From NCBI GenBank assembly GCA_016630955.3, contig CM049992.1, positions 682,001-746,000 of the forward strand: a stretch of 64,000 nucleotides of DNA. The letters run 5' to 3'. Of this stretch, positions 43,788 through 52,216 are shown one piece after another. Every line of letters begins with the position of its first letter. Position 1 is the first letter of the stretch. The DNA comes from Didymella arachidicola (taxonomy: Eukaryota > Ascomycota > Dothideomycetes > Pleosporales > Didymellaceae). A program made the position numbers and the translations under genes. The notes beneath the pieces were generated by a model, which had not been told where the DNA came from, searched no databases, and saw only the letters and a program-made list of their open reading frames with translations.

Positions 43788-45442
43788 GACGATGGCGGGT
43801 CATCGCTCATGCTGGTGTCTTCCCTCTCCGAGGTGGACGGGTCAGTGTGGATAGTCGATTGTGGGCGGATGCTGCCGGCAGACAGCTGTCCTACATTGAG
43901 GCTTCTCTGGCCTGTGGCGGCCCGCCTTGGTCTCTTTGCTCTGCCAGTGGAAGAGGAGGATGGATAGGAGTTAGTCGTTGTAGGAAGTGATGCGGAAGCC
44001 CTGCTATCTCCTTCTTGCCTCTGGGTGGGAGGCTGGGGAGGCGCTGTCTCCGATGCCTCTAGAGGAGTAGTCTCAGGCTGAAGCGTTGCCTGTCTGAGGG
44101 TCTCTTCGACTGTCCTGTAGAGGTGCTGCTGTGCTATCTTGCCTGCGCGTCGGATAGCCTTCAGCTCGGCTCTTGTAGGCTTGATGCTGTGTCCGTTGAC
44201 CCGGCGAGGGGCTGCAGGGCAGTTGGCGTGGCTAGCTGGGTGTGGTCCGTGGCAGTTGGCGCACACGGCTTTGTGGGCGCAGTTGTCCCCGTACGGTCCT
44301 TGGTGTCTGTCTGTGCGGTCTCCACAGTGCACGCAGCGCGCTACCTGGGTGCATCGGGCAGCGTTACAGTAGCCCTGGCAGCCTGGGTTGTGGCGCTGGA
44401 TGGTAGGGTGCTTGTTGATCACCTTGGAGTACTCGCTGATACCAAAAAGGCGGAACGAGCGGACTGGCTCCTTGTAAGAGATGATCCAGGTGGTAAGGCC
44501 ACGGTGGTTGGCTCCATGTCGTGAGGCCCTGCAGCTGACCGGCTGCCTGCCTGTTTGCGAGCATACCTCTTCCTCCACTAGCTGGATAGTCGTGGGTAGT
44601 TCTGTGCCGTCGAGGGTTCGAAGGGAACTGGGTACTCCCTGTACTGCGTAGTTGATCCAGCGTTCTGGGACCCTTACCGCGTCTCCGTCTAGTGCTCTCG
44701 CTAGAAGTTCCTGGTTTTCTTGGGTTAGAAGCTGGTCCCGGATAGACTTATTAGCTGGGGTGATCGCCCAGCCTGTTTTGATTGGTGATGCGGCAGGTAT
44801 GTCCCTCAGGGTGATTCCTCCTATGCTCTTGCAAACTGCCTGTCTTACCGCAAATGGTGAGGGTTGTTGCAGTCGCATTGTTGGGTTGGAGATGGCTATG
44901 AAGATTCGATCGTCTTCTTTGGGCTTAGCCGACGGACCAGGCCGGGGTTTAGCAGGGATCAGGGGTCGGTTGGCACCCCTATCTGAGATTTGGGGGTCTC
45001 TGGCTACGTCCGCCCAAGAGCGGCGTCCTGACTCTTGGCTCCCGGGGTTGCTGTGATTAGTGTCACTGCTCCAGCGAGAGCTAGGGGGAGAGTTGCTTGG
45101 GGAGAGGGAGGTCAGCGCGTGAACGACCCTCTGCTGCAGCTCCTGTGCGATCCTGGCTTCTTGCGGGTTAGTGTAGCCCTGTGCGTGTTGATCTACGGCT
45201 GCTGCGAAGGCAGTAGTGATGGTGCTCCATAGCTGGGTAATTTGCTGAGTCTCAGCGATGTGGCGTTGGACGGCATCAGAGACTCGAGGTTTGGGAGCGC
45301 CCCCACCGGGGTTCTGGCTGCTCAGAAGGGGCGCATGGTGCTGCATGTCCTCCTGGGGCCGTCTTGGAGCGCGTGTATACAACTGCTGGGGGATCTCGTA
45401 GTCTGGGGACCCTGTGTGCTGGGAAGAGGGAGACTCTGCCAT
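43781..45442 (-). CDS. LINE copy 2 ORF1: Gag-like RNA-binding protein (553 aa)
   Basis: The start is the first ATG of the element, 153 bp after its 5' end. The N-terminal third is Ser/Pro/Gln-rich. The middle contains WADVARDPQ and a region like an RNA-recognition-type Gag core. From about residue 360 there is a cluster of Cys/His motifs (CQGYCNAARCTQVARCVHC, then CAHKAVCANCHGPHPASHAN) typical of LINE ORF1 zinc knuckles that coat the RNA. The C-terminal tail is Ser/Thr-rich with a basic patch GRAKRPRRAA. The protein is read just before ORF2 in the same RNA, with a 7-nt overlap. Confidence 0.92.
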   Translation of the reverse strand: MAESPSSQHTGSPDYEIPQQLYTRAPRRPQEDMQHHAPLLSSQNPGGGAPKPRVSDAVQRHIAETQQITQLWSTITTAFAAAVDQHAQGYTNPQEARIAQELQQRVVHALTSLSPSNSPPSSRWSSDTNHSNPGSQESGRRSWADVARDPQISDRGANRPLIPAKPRPGPSAKPKEDDRIFIAISNPTMRLQQPSPFAVRQAVCKSIGGITLRDIPAASPIKTGWAITPANKSIRDQLLTQENQELLARALDGDAVRVPERWINYAVQGVPSSLRTLDGTELPTTIQLVEEEVCSQTGRQPVSCRASRHGANHRGLTTWIISYKEPVRSFRLFGISEYSKVINKHPTIQRHNPGCQGYCNAARCTQVARCVHCGDRTDRHQGPYGDNCAHKAVCANCHGPHPASHANCPAAPRRVNGHSIKPTRAELKAIRRAGKIAQQHLYRTVEETLRQATLQPETTPLEASETAPPQPPTQRQEGDSRASASLPTTTNSYPSSSSTGRAKRPRRAATGQRSLNVGQLSAGSIRPQSTIHTDPSTSEREDTSMSDDPPSSC

Positions 45443-45595
45443 CCTATTAAGCTCCTTGCGCGTCGCGCAGGGGGCCTAGGCGGACGTTAGAGGTACTCCC
45501 AGAGTGGCCGCAGTGAGCCGGATCGTTTGCTGTGATTTTTGGGGCTTCTGTGAAGGAAACCCAGAAATCAAAAGATTGGTGTTCGGTGAGCGTTG
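45443..45595 (-). promoter_or_regulatory. 5' UTR / internal promoter region of LINE copy 2
   Basis: 153 bp that differ from the 5' UTR of copy 1 (33929-34071) by only about three substitutions, far fewer than the coding parts. LINEs must carry their promoter inside the RNA start, so this is the likely promoter (inference). Confidence 0.55.
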
Positions 45596-45611
45596 CTGCC
45601 GTGCTGATTGG
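45596..45611 (+). repeat. Target-site duplication of LINE copy 2, right (16 bp)
   Basis: Second copy of CTGCCGTGCTGATTGG. Copy 1 ORF2 continues directly after it. Confidence 0.92.
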
Positions 45612-46049
45612 GGATCCAGAGGCTTTCGAAGCCTTTACCCAACTCACACAGTACTACACCAAGGTCTGCCTCCGGTAGCTTACCCTGTACTGCAACAGCA
45701 GCAAACACCCGTACTCTTTCCCTACTTTCCCTCTTACTCTCCTTCTTACTCTCCTTCTTACTCCCCCCTTCTTCTCTCCTCCACTCTCCCTCCCCCTCTT
45801 TCCCACTCTTACGGCGCTCAAATGCCTCTGAACACACACCAAGGATTCACCCTAATGTACACAAATCGCTCAGTCTCCCCAACTGGAAGGGGAGCTGTAG
45901 TTCTGACATGGTAGCAATACCCGCGCAGGCAAGAAATGCTTTCTAAGGTAGTGTAGCAGCACAGTAATTCCATAGCTTAGCACGTCGTATATGCCCTTCG
46001 GGAGGCGAGATGGTGGACTTATTCCCCATCAACCAGACGTAAAATGAAT

Positions 46050-46069
46050 ACCAACCAACCGACCAACCA
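46050..46069 (+). repeat. (CCAA)n tail of LINE copy 1
   Basis: ACCAACCAACCGACCAACCA-type tetranucleotide tail in place of poly(A). The same tail ends copy 2 and the chimeric insertion. Confidence 0.85.
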
Positions 46070-46085
46070 ACATGCGGATCGGCAC
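46070..46085 (+). repeat. Target-site duplication of LINE copy 1, right (16 bp)
   Basis: Equals 33913-33928. Confidence 0.9.
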
Positions 46086-46266
46086 AGAATGGCGGCAGCG
46101 GACTCTTGGAGACGTTTGCAATGTCAGATCAGGCGGGCTCTGGGCAGGCTGAGCTGAAGCGACCGACTGCAACCTTGCCTTCACAAGCTCTACTTCATGA
46201 TGTGTGGATGGAGGCGGCCTTGTCCTTGGCTGTCGAGATGGGAAGCTAGCAATGATGCCTAGTGTT
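46086..46266 (-). pseudogene. Host hypothetical gene, upstream part cut off by LINE copy 1
   Basis: A minus-strand frame open from about 46266 to the LINE, encoding pieces such as SFPSRQPRTRPPPSTHHEVE and QSPPDLTLQTSPRV. It runs straight into the frame at 33928-32633 when the LINE and one duplication are removed. The codon before the open stretch is TAA, next to a CACTAG that could be a splice acceptor, so the true start may lie in an upstream exon that I could not define. Confidence 0.5.
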
Positions 46267-47162
46267 TATACTAAAGGACTTGCCTGTAAGCATTAGCGCC
46301 GAAGATCGCCGATCGGCTAGCTTCTTGACTGCCGGTTATCGGAGCGACTGCCGAGCCGCTTCCTCAGCCTACAGCATTGCCATTCTGTGTCGTGGCTGAA
46401 CGCCACGAGTCTGCACAGAGCTGCACCCCTGAACTGCACACTGTGCGAAACTTAGCTGGCTGTTGATCACCATCTCTTTTGGACGCAAGGCTTCCTAAAG
46501 CAACTTCACTCGCTCATCAAAGTTTGCGACGCGAGAAGCGCTGGACACCATCTGCACCCAAGAACCCACAAATGTACACTACGAGAGATCTGCAACTTCT
46601 GGACGTAGAGAACGAACCATTCTTTGGCCAACGGACCGCAATACGACGATCTCTCGCTACCTGAGTGGCTTCAGGATGTGCCCAGGTGGCGCTATCACCG
46701 ACATGTGACATAAACTCGACAGAATGGACAATCTGAACAGACTCGTCAAGTTCTGTCAGTTGATGGCGAAGTAGTTGCTCAATGTCTCGGCAGACACCCA
46801 AGCGCGCTGTAGCGACACTGGAAGCGGAAGGAGTAAGATTACCAAGTCGACACAAGACGCTTCGGCCCCATTGCATGGACTACGCCTCCGGCAACCGTCT
46901 CTAGCGTAACCGCCTACTCCGAAGAAGGTCTACACATAGACGATCAGAGCATTAACAGCCACGGGCTCATCTCCACCTCAGCATTGATCTTGCAGTCGAT
47001 GCGCTCGGCCTACAGCACAGAAGCGGGAGCTTGCCAAAGAGGACAGAACTCAAGAATGACAAGACCAGCCGTCAAGATGGAGGTTCTTGGAGGTACTCAT
47101 CTGCTCGATCTATTATTGCCTCGACCTTATTTCACGGGATTCCAATAAACTTCCCCAAGTTG
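46267..47162. other. Interval with an unresolved minus-strand ORF
   Basis: A 119-codon minus-strand ORF at 46517-46876 (MQWGRSVLCRLGNLTPSASS...) has protein-like composition and a possible donor (CAG|GTAGCG). It could be the first exon of the LINE-split host gene, but no convincing intron links them. Confidence 0.3.
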
Positions 47163-47168
47163 TATAAG
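47163..47168 (+). promoter_or_regulatory. TATA-like box of the subtilase gene
   Basis: TATAAG 70 bp before the ATG at 47233. Confidence 0.45.
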
Positions 47169-47232
47169 TACATCTGGGCCCAATCTTATCCTACGGGCAT
47201 TCAGCTCCTACACGTCCTCTGCTTCTATTACC

Positions 47233-48509
47233 ATGTTCTTCTTCACTCGCGCAGTAGCCATTGCGGCTGCTATCACACCCTTCTTTGCCAGTGCTGCTCC
47301 TGTGTTCCCACGCCAGGCCGCCGATGAGATCATTCTTGGCAAGTACATCATTCAGCTCAAGCCCGAGGCCGATGTTACCTCCATTGCCTCTCATCTCGAC
47401 ACCGTTCGAGAGATCCACGCTCGCAATCTTGCCAAGCGCGACGTCGCTGTCGCCGAGGAAGAGGCCGGTGTGGAACGCGAATATGGCTTTGGCGACTTCA
47501 AGGGCTATTCTGGAGCTTTCGATGCTGCGACTGTACAAGAACTGAAGGCTTTGCCTGAGGCATGTGACGATCAACTCAACCATCATCAAATCATTGACAT
47601 TCGCAACAGGTCTTGGACGTAATTGGCGACTACATCATGACCACCAACGCGCTCGCGACCCAAAACAACGCTCCCTGGGGACTTGGGAGTATATCGTCGC
47701 GCACACGAGGTGCATCCAGCTACATCTACGACAACACAGGCGGCCGTGGTACATTCTCCTACATCGTCGACACCGGCATCAGAACCACTCACCAGGACTT
47801 CGGCGGCCGCGCACAATTTGGCACCAACACGGTGGGCGGCGATAACAACGACAACCAAGGCCACGGTACCCATGTCGCTGGCACAGTCGGCGGTACAACC
47901 TACGGCGTCGCTAAGCAGACTACTCTCATTGCAGTCAAAGTCTTCGAGGGTTCGACGGGCTCCGCTTCTGCTGTCATCGCCGGCTTTGACTGGGCTGTGA
48001 ACGATATCGTGGACAAGGGCCGCCAGAACTCAGCGGTTATCAACATGTCGCTCGGAGGTCCTGGTTCGAGCATTTGGGATCGGGCCATCACTGCTGCATG
48101 GAACCGCGGTGTCCTGGCAGTTGTCGCATCAGGTAACGAGAACCAGCTGGCTTCGAATCGCTCGCCTGCTAGGTCATCAGAAGTCATCTGCGTTGGAAAT
48201 GTTCAGAGCAACGACGCTCGGAGGGGTGGCTCCACTGGCTCCAACTTTGGCCCTGCTGTCGACCTCTTCGCTGCGGGTACCAGTATCGTCTCGACCTACT
48301 TCAGATCCGACACCGATACTGCAATCCTGACTGGTACATCAATGGCATCACCCCATGTTGCTGGACTTGTGAGCTATCTGCGCGGCCTCGAGGGTTTCTC
48401 GAGCGCTGCAGCTATCAAGCAGAGAGTCTACGACCTGGCCACACCCAACAGGGTAACTGATACTCAAAGCTCAACAAATCTGTTGGTTTATAACGGCAAC
48501 GGTCGGTAA
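47233..48509 (+). CDS. Secreted subtilisin-like serine protease (S8, proteinase K type, 408 aa)
   Basis: Exons 47233-47559 and 47610-48509. The signal peptide is FFFTRAVAIAAAITPFFASA and the I9 inhibitor propeptide reads GKYIIQLKPEADVTSI. The mature enzyme has catalytic Asp in YIVDTGI (about residue 163), His in GHGTHVAG (about 194) and Ser in GTSMASPHVAG (about 353), with the oxyanion Asn in ASGNE. The length is normal for the family. The 50-nt intron starts with GC (GAG|GCATGT) and ends CAACAG. The nearby GT at 47564 would break the frame. A secreted endopeptidase of the type used in saprotrophic or cuticle-degrading digestion. It is convergent with the sulfite oxidase gene, 114 bp apart. 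Confidence 0.93.
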
Positions 48510-48623
48510 ATGTGAGGAGAAACTTGGGGAGAAAGGAATATGAGCAAGACATAGCTACGGCCCTTGCAATGAAACACTAAACAGTTCATTATTTCGTAAA
48601 AGATGCTGTGCTGCATGTTTCCA

Positions 48624-50435
48624 TTATTCCGTGGGGTCGCGACCATTACGCTTGTGCATCTCCTTCAGGTAATCCTCATCGGTCTCGAGGTCGAAGGGCA
48701 CAGGCCGCGTCAGCGGCAGGAACGGCAAGCCACGCTCCTCGAATTGTTTGAGGCGCTTGACTGTGCCAGGCTTCGACTTGTTTACACTGTAAAGCTTGAC
48801 TCGATGGCAGGAAGAAGTGACGTGCAGGTCCCAGTTCCACGCGCTGCGGACAAATGTTGGTTGGGTCTGCCCATGTTAGCGTAACGGCCCGATTTGGCAT
48901 GGAAAGACTTACGTTCAGCGCATCGTCCCAACATCTGACGCAGAACTCCAGCCACCCCTCAGCATCGACGGGGCATTCGAAAGACCACGTTCTCCAGGCG
49001 TGGAAGTACTTCTTACTCAGGTTCTCATCTGGCACTTCGTACCACACACCTCCGCCATCGTTGCTGACTTCCACGCGCTCAGGCCATCCGCTCCCGCTAT
49101 ATGCCCATCCAGTGAATGTGATCTTGCCGTCATGGATGATGACGTCGTTGTTCACGGGCGTCATGATCGCAGACGAAACAGGCATGGTCTGAATACTGAA
49201 GCCGTTGCTGTATGTGACGTTCTGCTTGCCCATCTGAGGGGTGTAGTAGAGATACTCCTTCATCTGGACGGGCGCCATAGATGGTGTGTTGATGACGTTG
49301 ATGCGTGTGAGCCATTTGCAAGAGCGGGCGCCAATGTAACCCATGACTACGACACGCAGAGGGAATCCATGGATCGCAGGTAACGGCTCGCCATTCATCT
49401 CCCACGCGAGCAGGACCTCGTTGATCTTCATCTTACGCACTGGCACAGAGACGGCGTAGTTGTACACCTGACCCTTCTTGAAGTATGTGTCTGCGCCGAA
49501 GAATTCGAGATGAGCTCCATCATCCTTCAGGCCACCGCAGTATTTGATGACCTTCTTCAGTGAGACGCCAGTCCAGCGCGCTGTACCGATAGCGCCCTCA
49601 CCCCAAGGTGCGTTGATGAGCTCGTCGCCGTCACCGGGGTATTCGTGAATCTGTTCGATGCGGCGAGTACCAGAGCATTGGAGGCTGACAACGGTCGATT
49701 GGCGGGGGAAGATCGATTCGTCTTTCAATATGTCGAGCGTAATCTTCGTTGGGTTCTTGACGAGGCCTTCCACTTCGAAGTAGTACTTGCTGGGATCGAT
49801 TTCGGGAACACCGCCGTGGTTGCGGACGAAAAAATCGGGGTTTTTGGTGATCCCAGTCTATACTAATTAGCTAGACACTCATAGAGGTTGTGGGTAAGCG
49901 TGTACCTCGACCAGTCGTTTCTACACGCTCATCAGTCAGTTTCAATAGCTTGGAAGCAATGATGAGAGGGCACTGACTCTTGGTGGCTCGCCGTTGTAGG
50001 GAAACTGGAGCACGTGGATCATGTCCTCACTCTTCTCCTTCTTTACATATCCCCATGATATGTCTGGCATGTTGCTGATCGTGGGACCCATGGCATAGTG
50101 GTAGTGCCTGTTATCAATAAGCATTTGTCTAGGCATATATTGATGCTTCAACACACTTCCAGCGCACTCCCTCCAGCACAGGGTTCTTCTTGGGTAGCGG
50201 CTCCAGCTGAAACTCCGGAGGCTACCAACTGTGAGCACTATGTCGCGCAGATGCAACGACTCTAAGAACTGACCACGGGGAAGTCGTATCTCGCCAAGAT
50301 CTCAGCTGCCTTCTTCTTCTTCTCGGGGTACCTCTCCCACTCGATGTAGCCCTTCCATCCTTCGCGCTCCTCTTCGAATGTAGGGAGCTCACCCTGCACT
50401 TGGAAGGGCTTGTGATTCGGCTCCGCGGGCGCCAT
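48624..50435 (-). CDS. Sulfite oxidase-like molybdopterin enzyme (519 aa)
   Basis: Six exons: 50435-50274, 50221-50157, 50107-49978, 49920-49906, 49857-48913 and 48866-48624, giving 520 codons. Exon 4 is only 15 nt (KRLVE) and is supported by phase and by the conserved join to TGITKNPDFFVRNHGG. The molybdopterin domain follows, with the molybdenum-binding Cys in SLQCSGTRR (about residue 185), GEGAIGTARWTGVSL, and HGFPLRVVVMGYIGARSCKW. The C-terminal dimerisation domain includes FTGWAYSGSGWPERVEVS and WDDALN. There is no cytochrome b5 domain, as in plant-type peroxisomal sulfite oxidases and many fungal paralogues. The C-terminus (GRDPTE) is not a peroxisomal signal. The enzyme probably oxidises sulfite or a related small substrate. 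Confidence 0.9.
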
Positions 50436-52216
50436 TTTGTGTCAGGTTGGAAGAGTCTACTGCTCAAAGCTAACAGCGCCCACGTTGCGGATGCCCCGGT
50501 ACTTGAATACCTTGCAAGCCTTCCAGATTCAGCCGGTCATGATTTCAGACTTACTGATTGCTCAGATAAAGGTACGTGCAGGCAAGCGACGAAGCTTGTT
50601 GGAGCTTGCTGCAGGTCACCCATGTGTAATCATGTTGCAGCGCCCAGTTAAAGTCTGATCTACAAATGGGAACGCATGAATACAGCCTAGGCAGACGAAG
50701 TTGGCGGCGCTTTCATCTGAAAACTGCGTCATTGTGATGGAGGGTAGACGGTTAGACCGCTTTCAAACAGGGGTGCAAAATGCCTTAAGCCCGAAATCCG
50801 AGTGACATCTCTGTGCCGGGGAAATTCGAGGTGGGCATGAGCATCGGGACCTGGGTCCAGATGCTTCCCAAAGTTCCCATTGCGGTTCCCTTGCACGAGG
50901 GGATGTGCAGAAAGGTGTTGGGAGCCGCAGCTACGGGCTTGTGATGCTGACTGTTGCTGAGTACTATTAACGACTGCGTCTTCTGCAACGTCAAGCAAGA
51001 CTTTTCCATCAGCTACAAATATGCACGTCGTATTGACTGGTCGACAATGCTGTTAATAAGATGTCGCGGCAGGGATGGATGCTGTGGTGTCACCGTGTTA
51101 ATCGAGGAAGGCGCGCAGCAAACGCGGCAGTTGCTCGGCCACGTGCAGAGCGCACTTGAGCGGAAGAAGCAAGCTCACGGAGAAGTTTGGCCGGCCACAG
51201 GCACGCGACACGTGCGACCACAACTCTACGTGCAACAGCGCAGGTTGTGCTGCTGCCAGCTTCCACAAGATCACGCGAGGTTCCCCCAATGGTATCTCGC
51301 TTAATACCTAGGTACTATTATACTTGACTTGGATTACCCACGCGGCCGTTGGTTCTCGTTGCGCAAGTCGAAGAGGTTATTGAACACCACCAGGTCATGT
51401 CTGATATTGATGCTGGAACAACTACCAACACCAGTAACAATTGTCGCTGCCCTATGGACATACTGCACACGCTCTAGGGCTTCGTGAACATCTACAATCG
51501 CTCCCGGAGAGACCTGATGACTGGACTGGACCACCTTGGAGCTTGTGTCTACGTCGCAAGACACCTTAGGACCACTCCTACCACACCCAGATACCGCTGG
51601 TGCTGGTAGTGAATGTCACTTAGTCGTCTCAAATTCTGTTGCCATGAGTAGCAAGACAATGACCTCCTGTATACCTAAGACCTGAGGAATGGCCTTTCTC
51701 CTTGTACACTCGCTAGAGCCTAGCCAACGTGCACGACAAGAGCTCGGCTACCATTAGAGCGAGGGCGCCCTTGGTAACGTGACACGGCTGATCAACTCTG
51801 ATTGGCAATGGAACGACTCCGCCCTGTCCTTCTCAAATAGAAGAGGTCTTCGACGGTGTCTCGGGTACCACACCCTCATGCTGCCAACGCTATTATCAGG
51901 GTCCAAGAAATGCTCCGAGCCAGATCCTGCGCGAATTAGAATGGAAGAGGACCGGCACGCAGCCGAACGGTGTAAACGTCTGCCGAATTGGGTCATGTCA
52001 GAACTGAGGATGAGAGCCTAGGAAGGAGGAATTCGGGCATAGCATTGATGTTGGGCCTGTCAATACGAGGCACGGCAATCACAAACATTCGGTGAACGGC
52101 GAAAATGAAGAGGGACATTGAAGGCGACTTGGCAGGTGAAGGCAACATTCAGTGTAGATAAGTGAGACATTGCAGTCTCCATCAAGTGCGAGTCTTCCTC
52201 TAAGATACCAACAACC
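50436..52216. other. Long interval without a recognisable gene
   Basis: About 1.8 kb with short ORFs on both strands and no motif I can support. It contains the upstream regions of the sulfite oxidase and the acyl-CoA oxidase gene. Confidence 0.4.

Larger units (their letters stand above)
39542..45595 (-). mobile_element. LINE copy 2 (Tad-like, intact, possibly active)
   Basis: A 6054-bp non-LTR retrotransposon on the minus strand, inserted into ORF2 of copy 1. The 5' end is at 45595 and the (CCAA)n tail lies at 39542 and just above. Both ORFs are open with no stop in about 1830 codons and all visible catalytic motifs are intact. The 16-bp target duplication is perfect. This is the youngest mobile element in the window and a candidate for activity. 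Confidence 0.93.
35775..45678 (+). pseudogene. LINE copy 1 ORF2 (endonuclease, reverse transcriptase, RNase H), broken and split
   Basis: ORF2 begins at ATG 35775 (MLGRQHTPSARNRQRR) and resembles copy 2 ORF2 along its whole length, with an APE-type endonuclease (VVCVQEPF), reverse transcriptase (37266-38558 is its longest open piece) and RNase H (IKWAPGHLGIEGNEAADRLA). Dozens of stops replace Trp or Gln codons. The catalytic YADD is YADN here and PQGSP is PQDSP, both G to A changes. The frame is cut at 39541 by copy 2 and resumes at 45612, giving the last residues (EAFTQLTQYYTKVCLR) and the stop at 45676-45678. Confidence 0.88.
33929..46069 (+). mobile_element. LINE copy 1 (Tad-like, old, full length), interrupted by copy 2
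   Basis: A non-LTR retrotransposon on the plus strand. After removal of the nested copy 2 and one 16-bp duplication it measures about 6.07 kb, almost the same as copy 2 (6.05 kb). It has a short 5' UTR (33929-34071), ORF1, ORF2, a 3' UTR and a (CCAA)n tail ending at 46069. Its flanks carry a perfect 16-bp duplication. ORF1 and ORF2 are full of TAG/TAA codons of the RIP type, so the element is dead. Confidence 0.92.

Noticed and set aside
44123..44524. Plus-strand ORFs inside LINE copy 2
   Set aside because: Shadows of ORF1 on the opposite strand.
45715..45810. Pyrimidine tract (CTTACTCTCC repeats) as an independent microsatellite
   Set aside because: It lies at the position of the variable tract in the LINE 3' UTR and belongs to copy 1.
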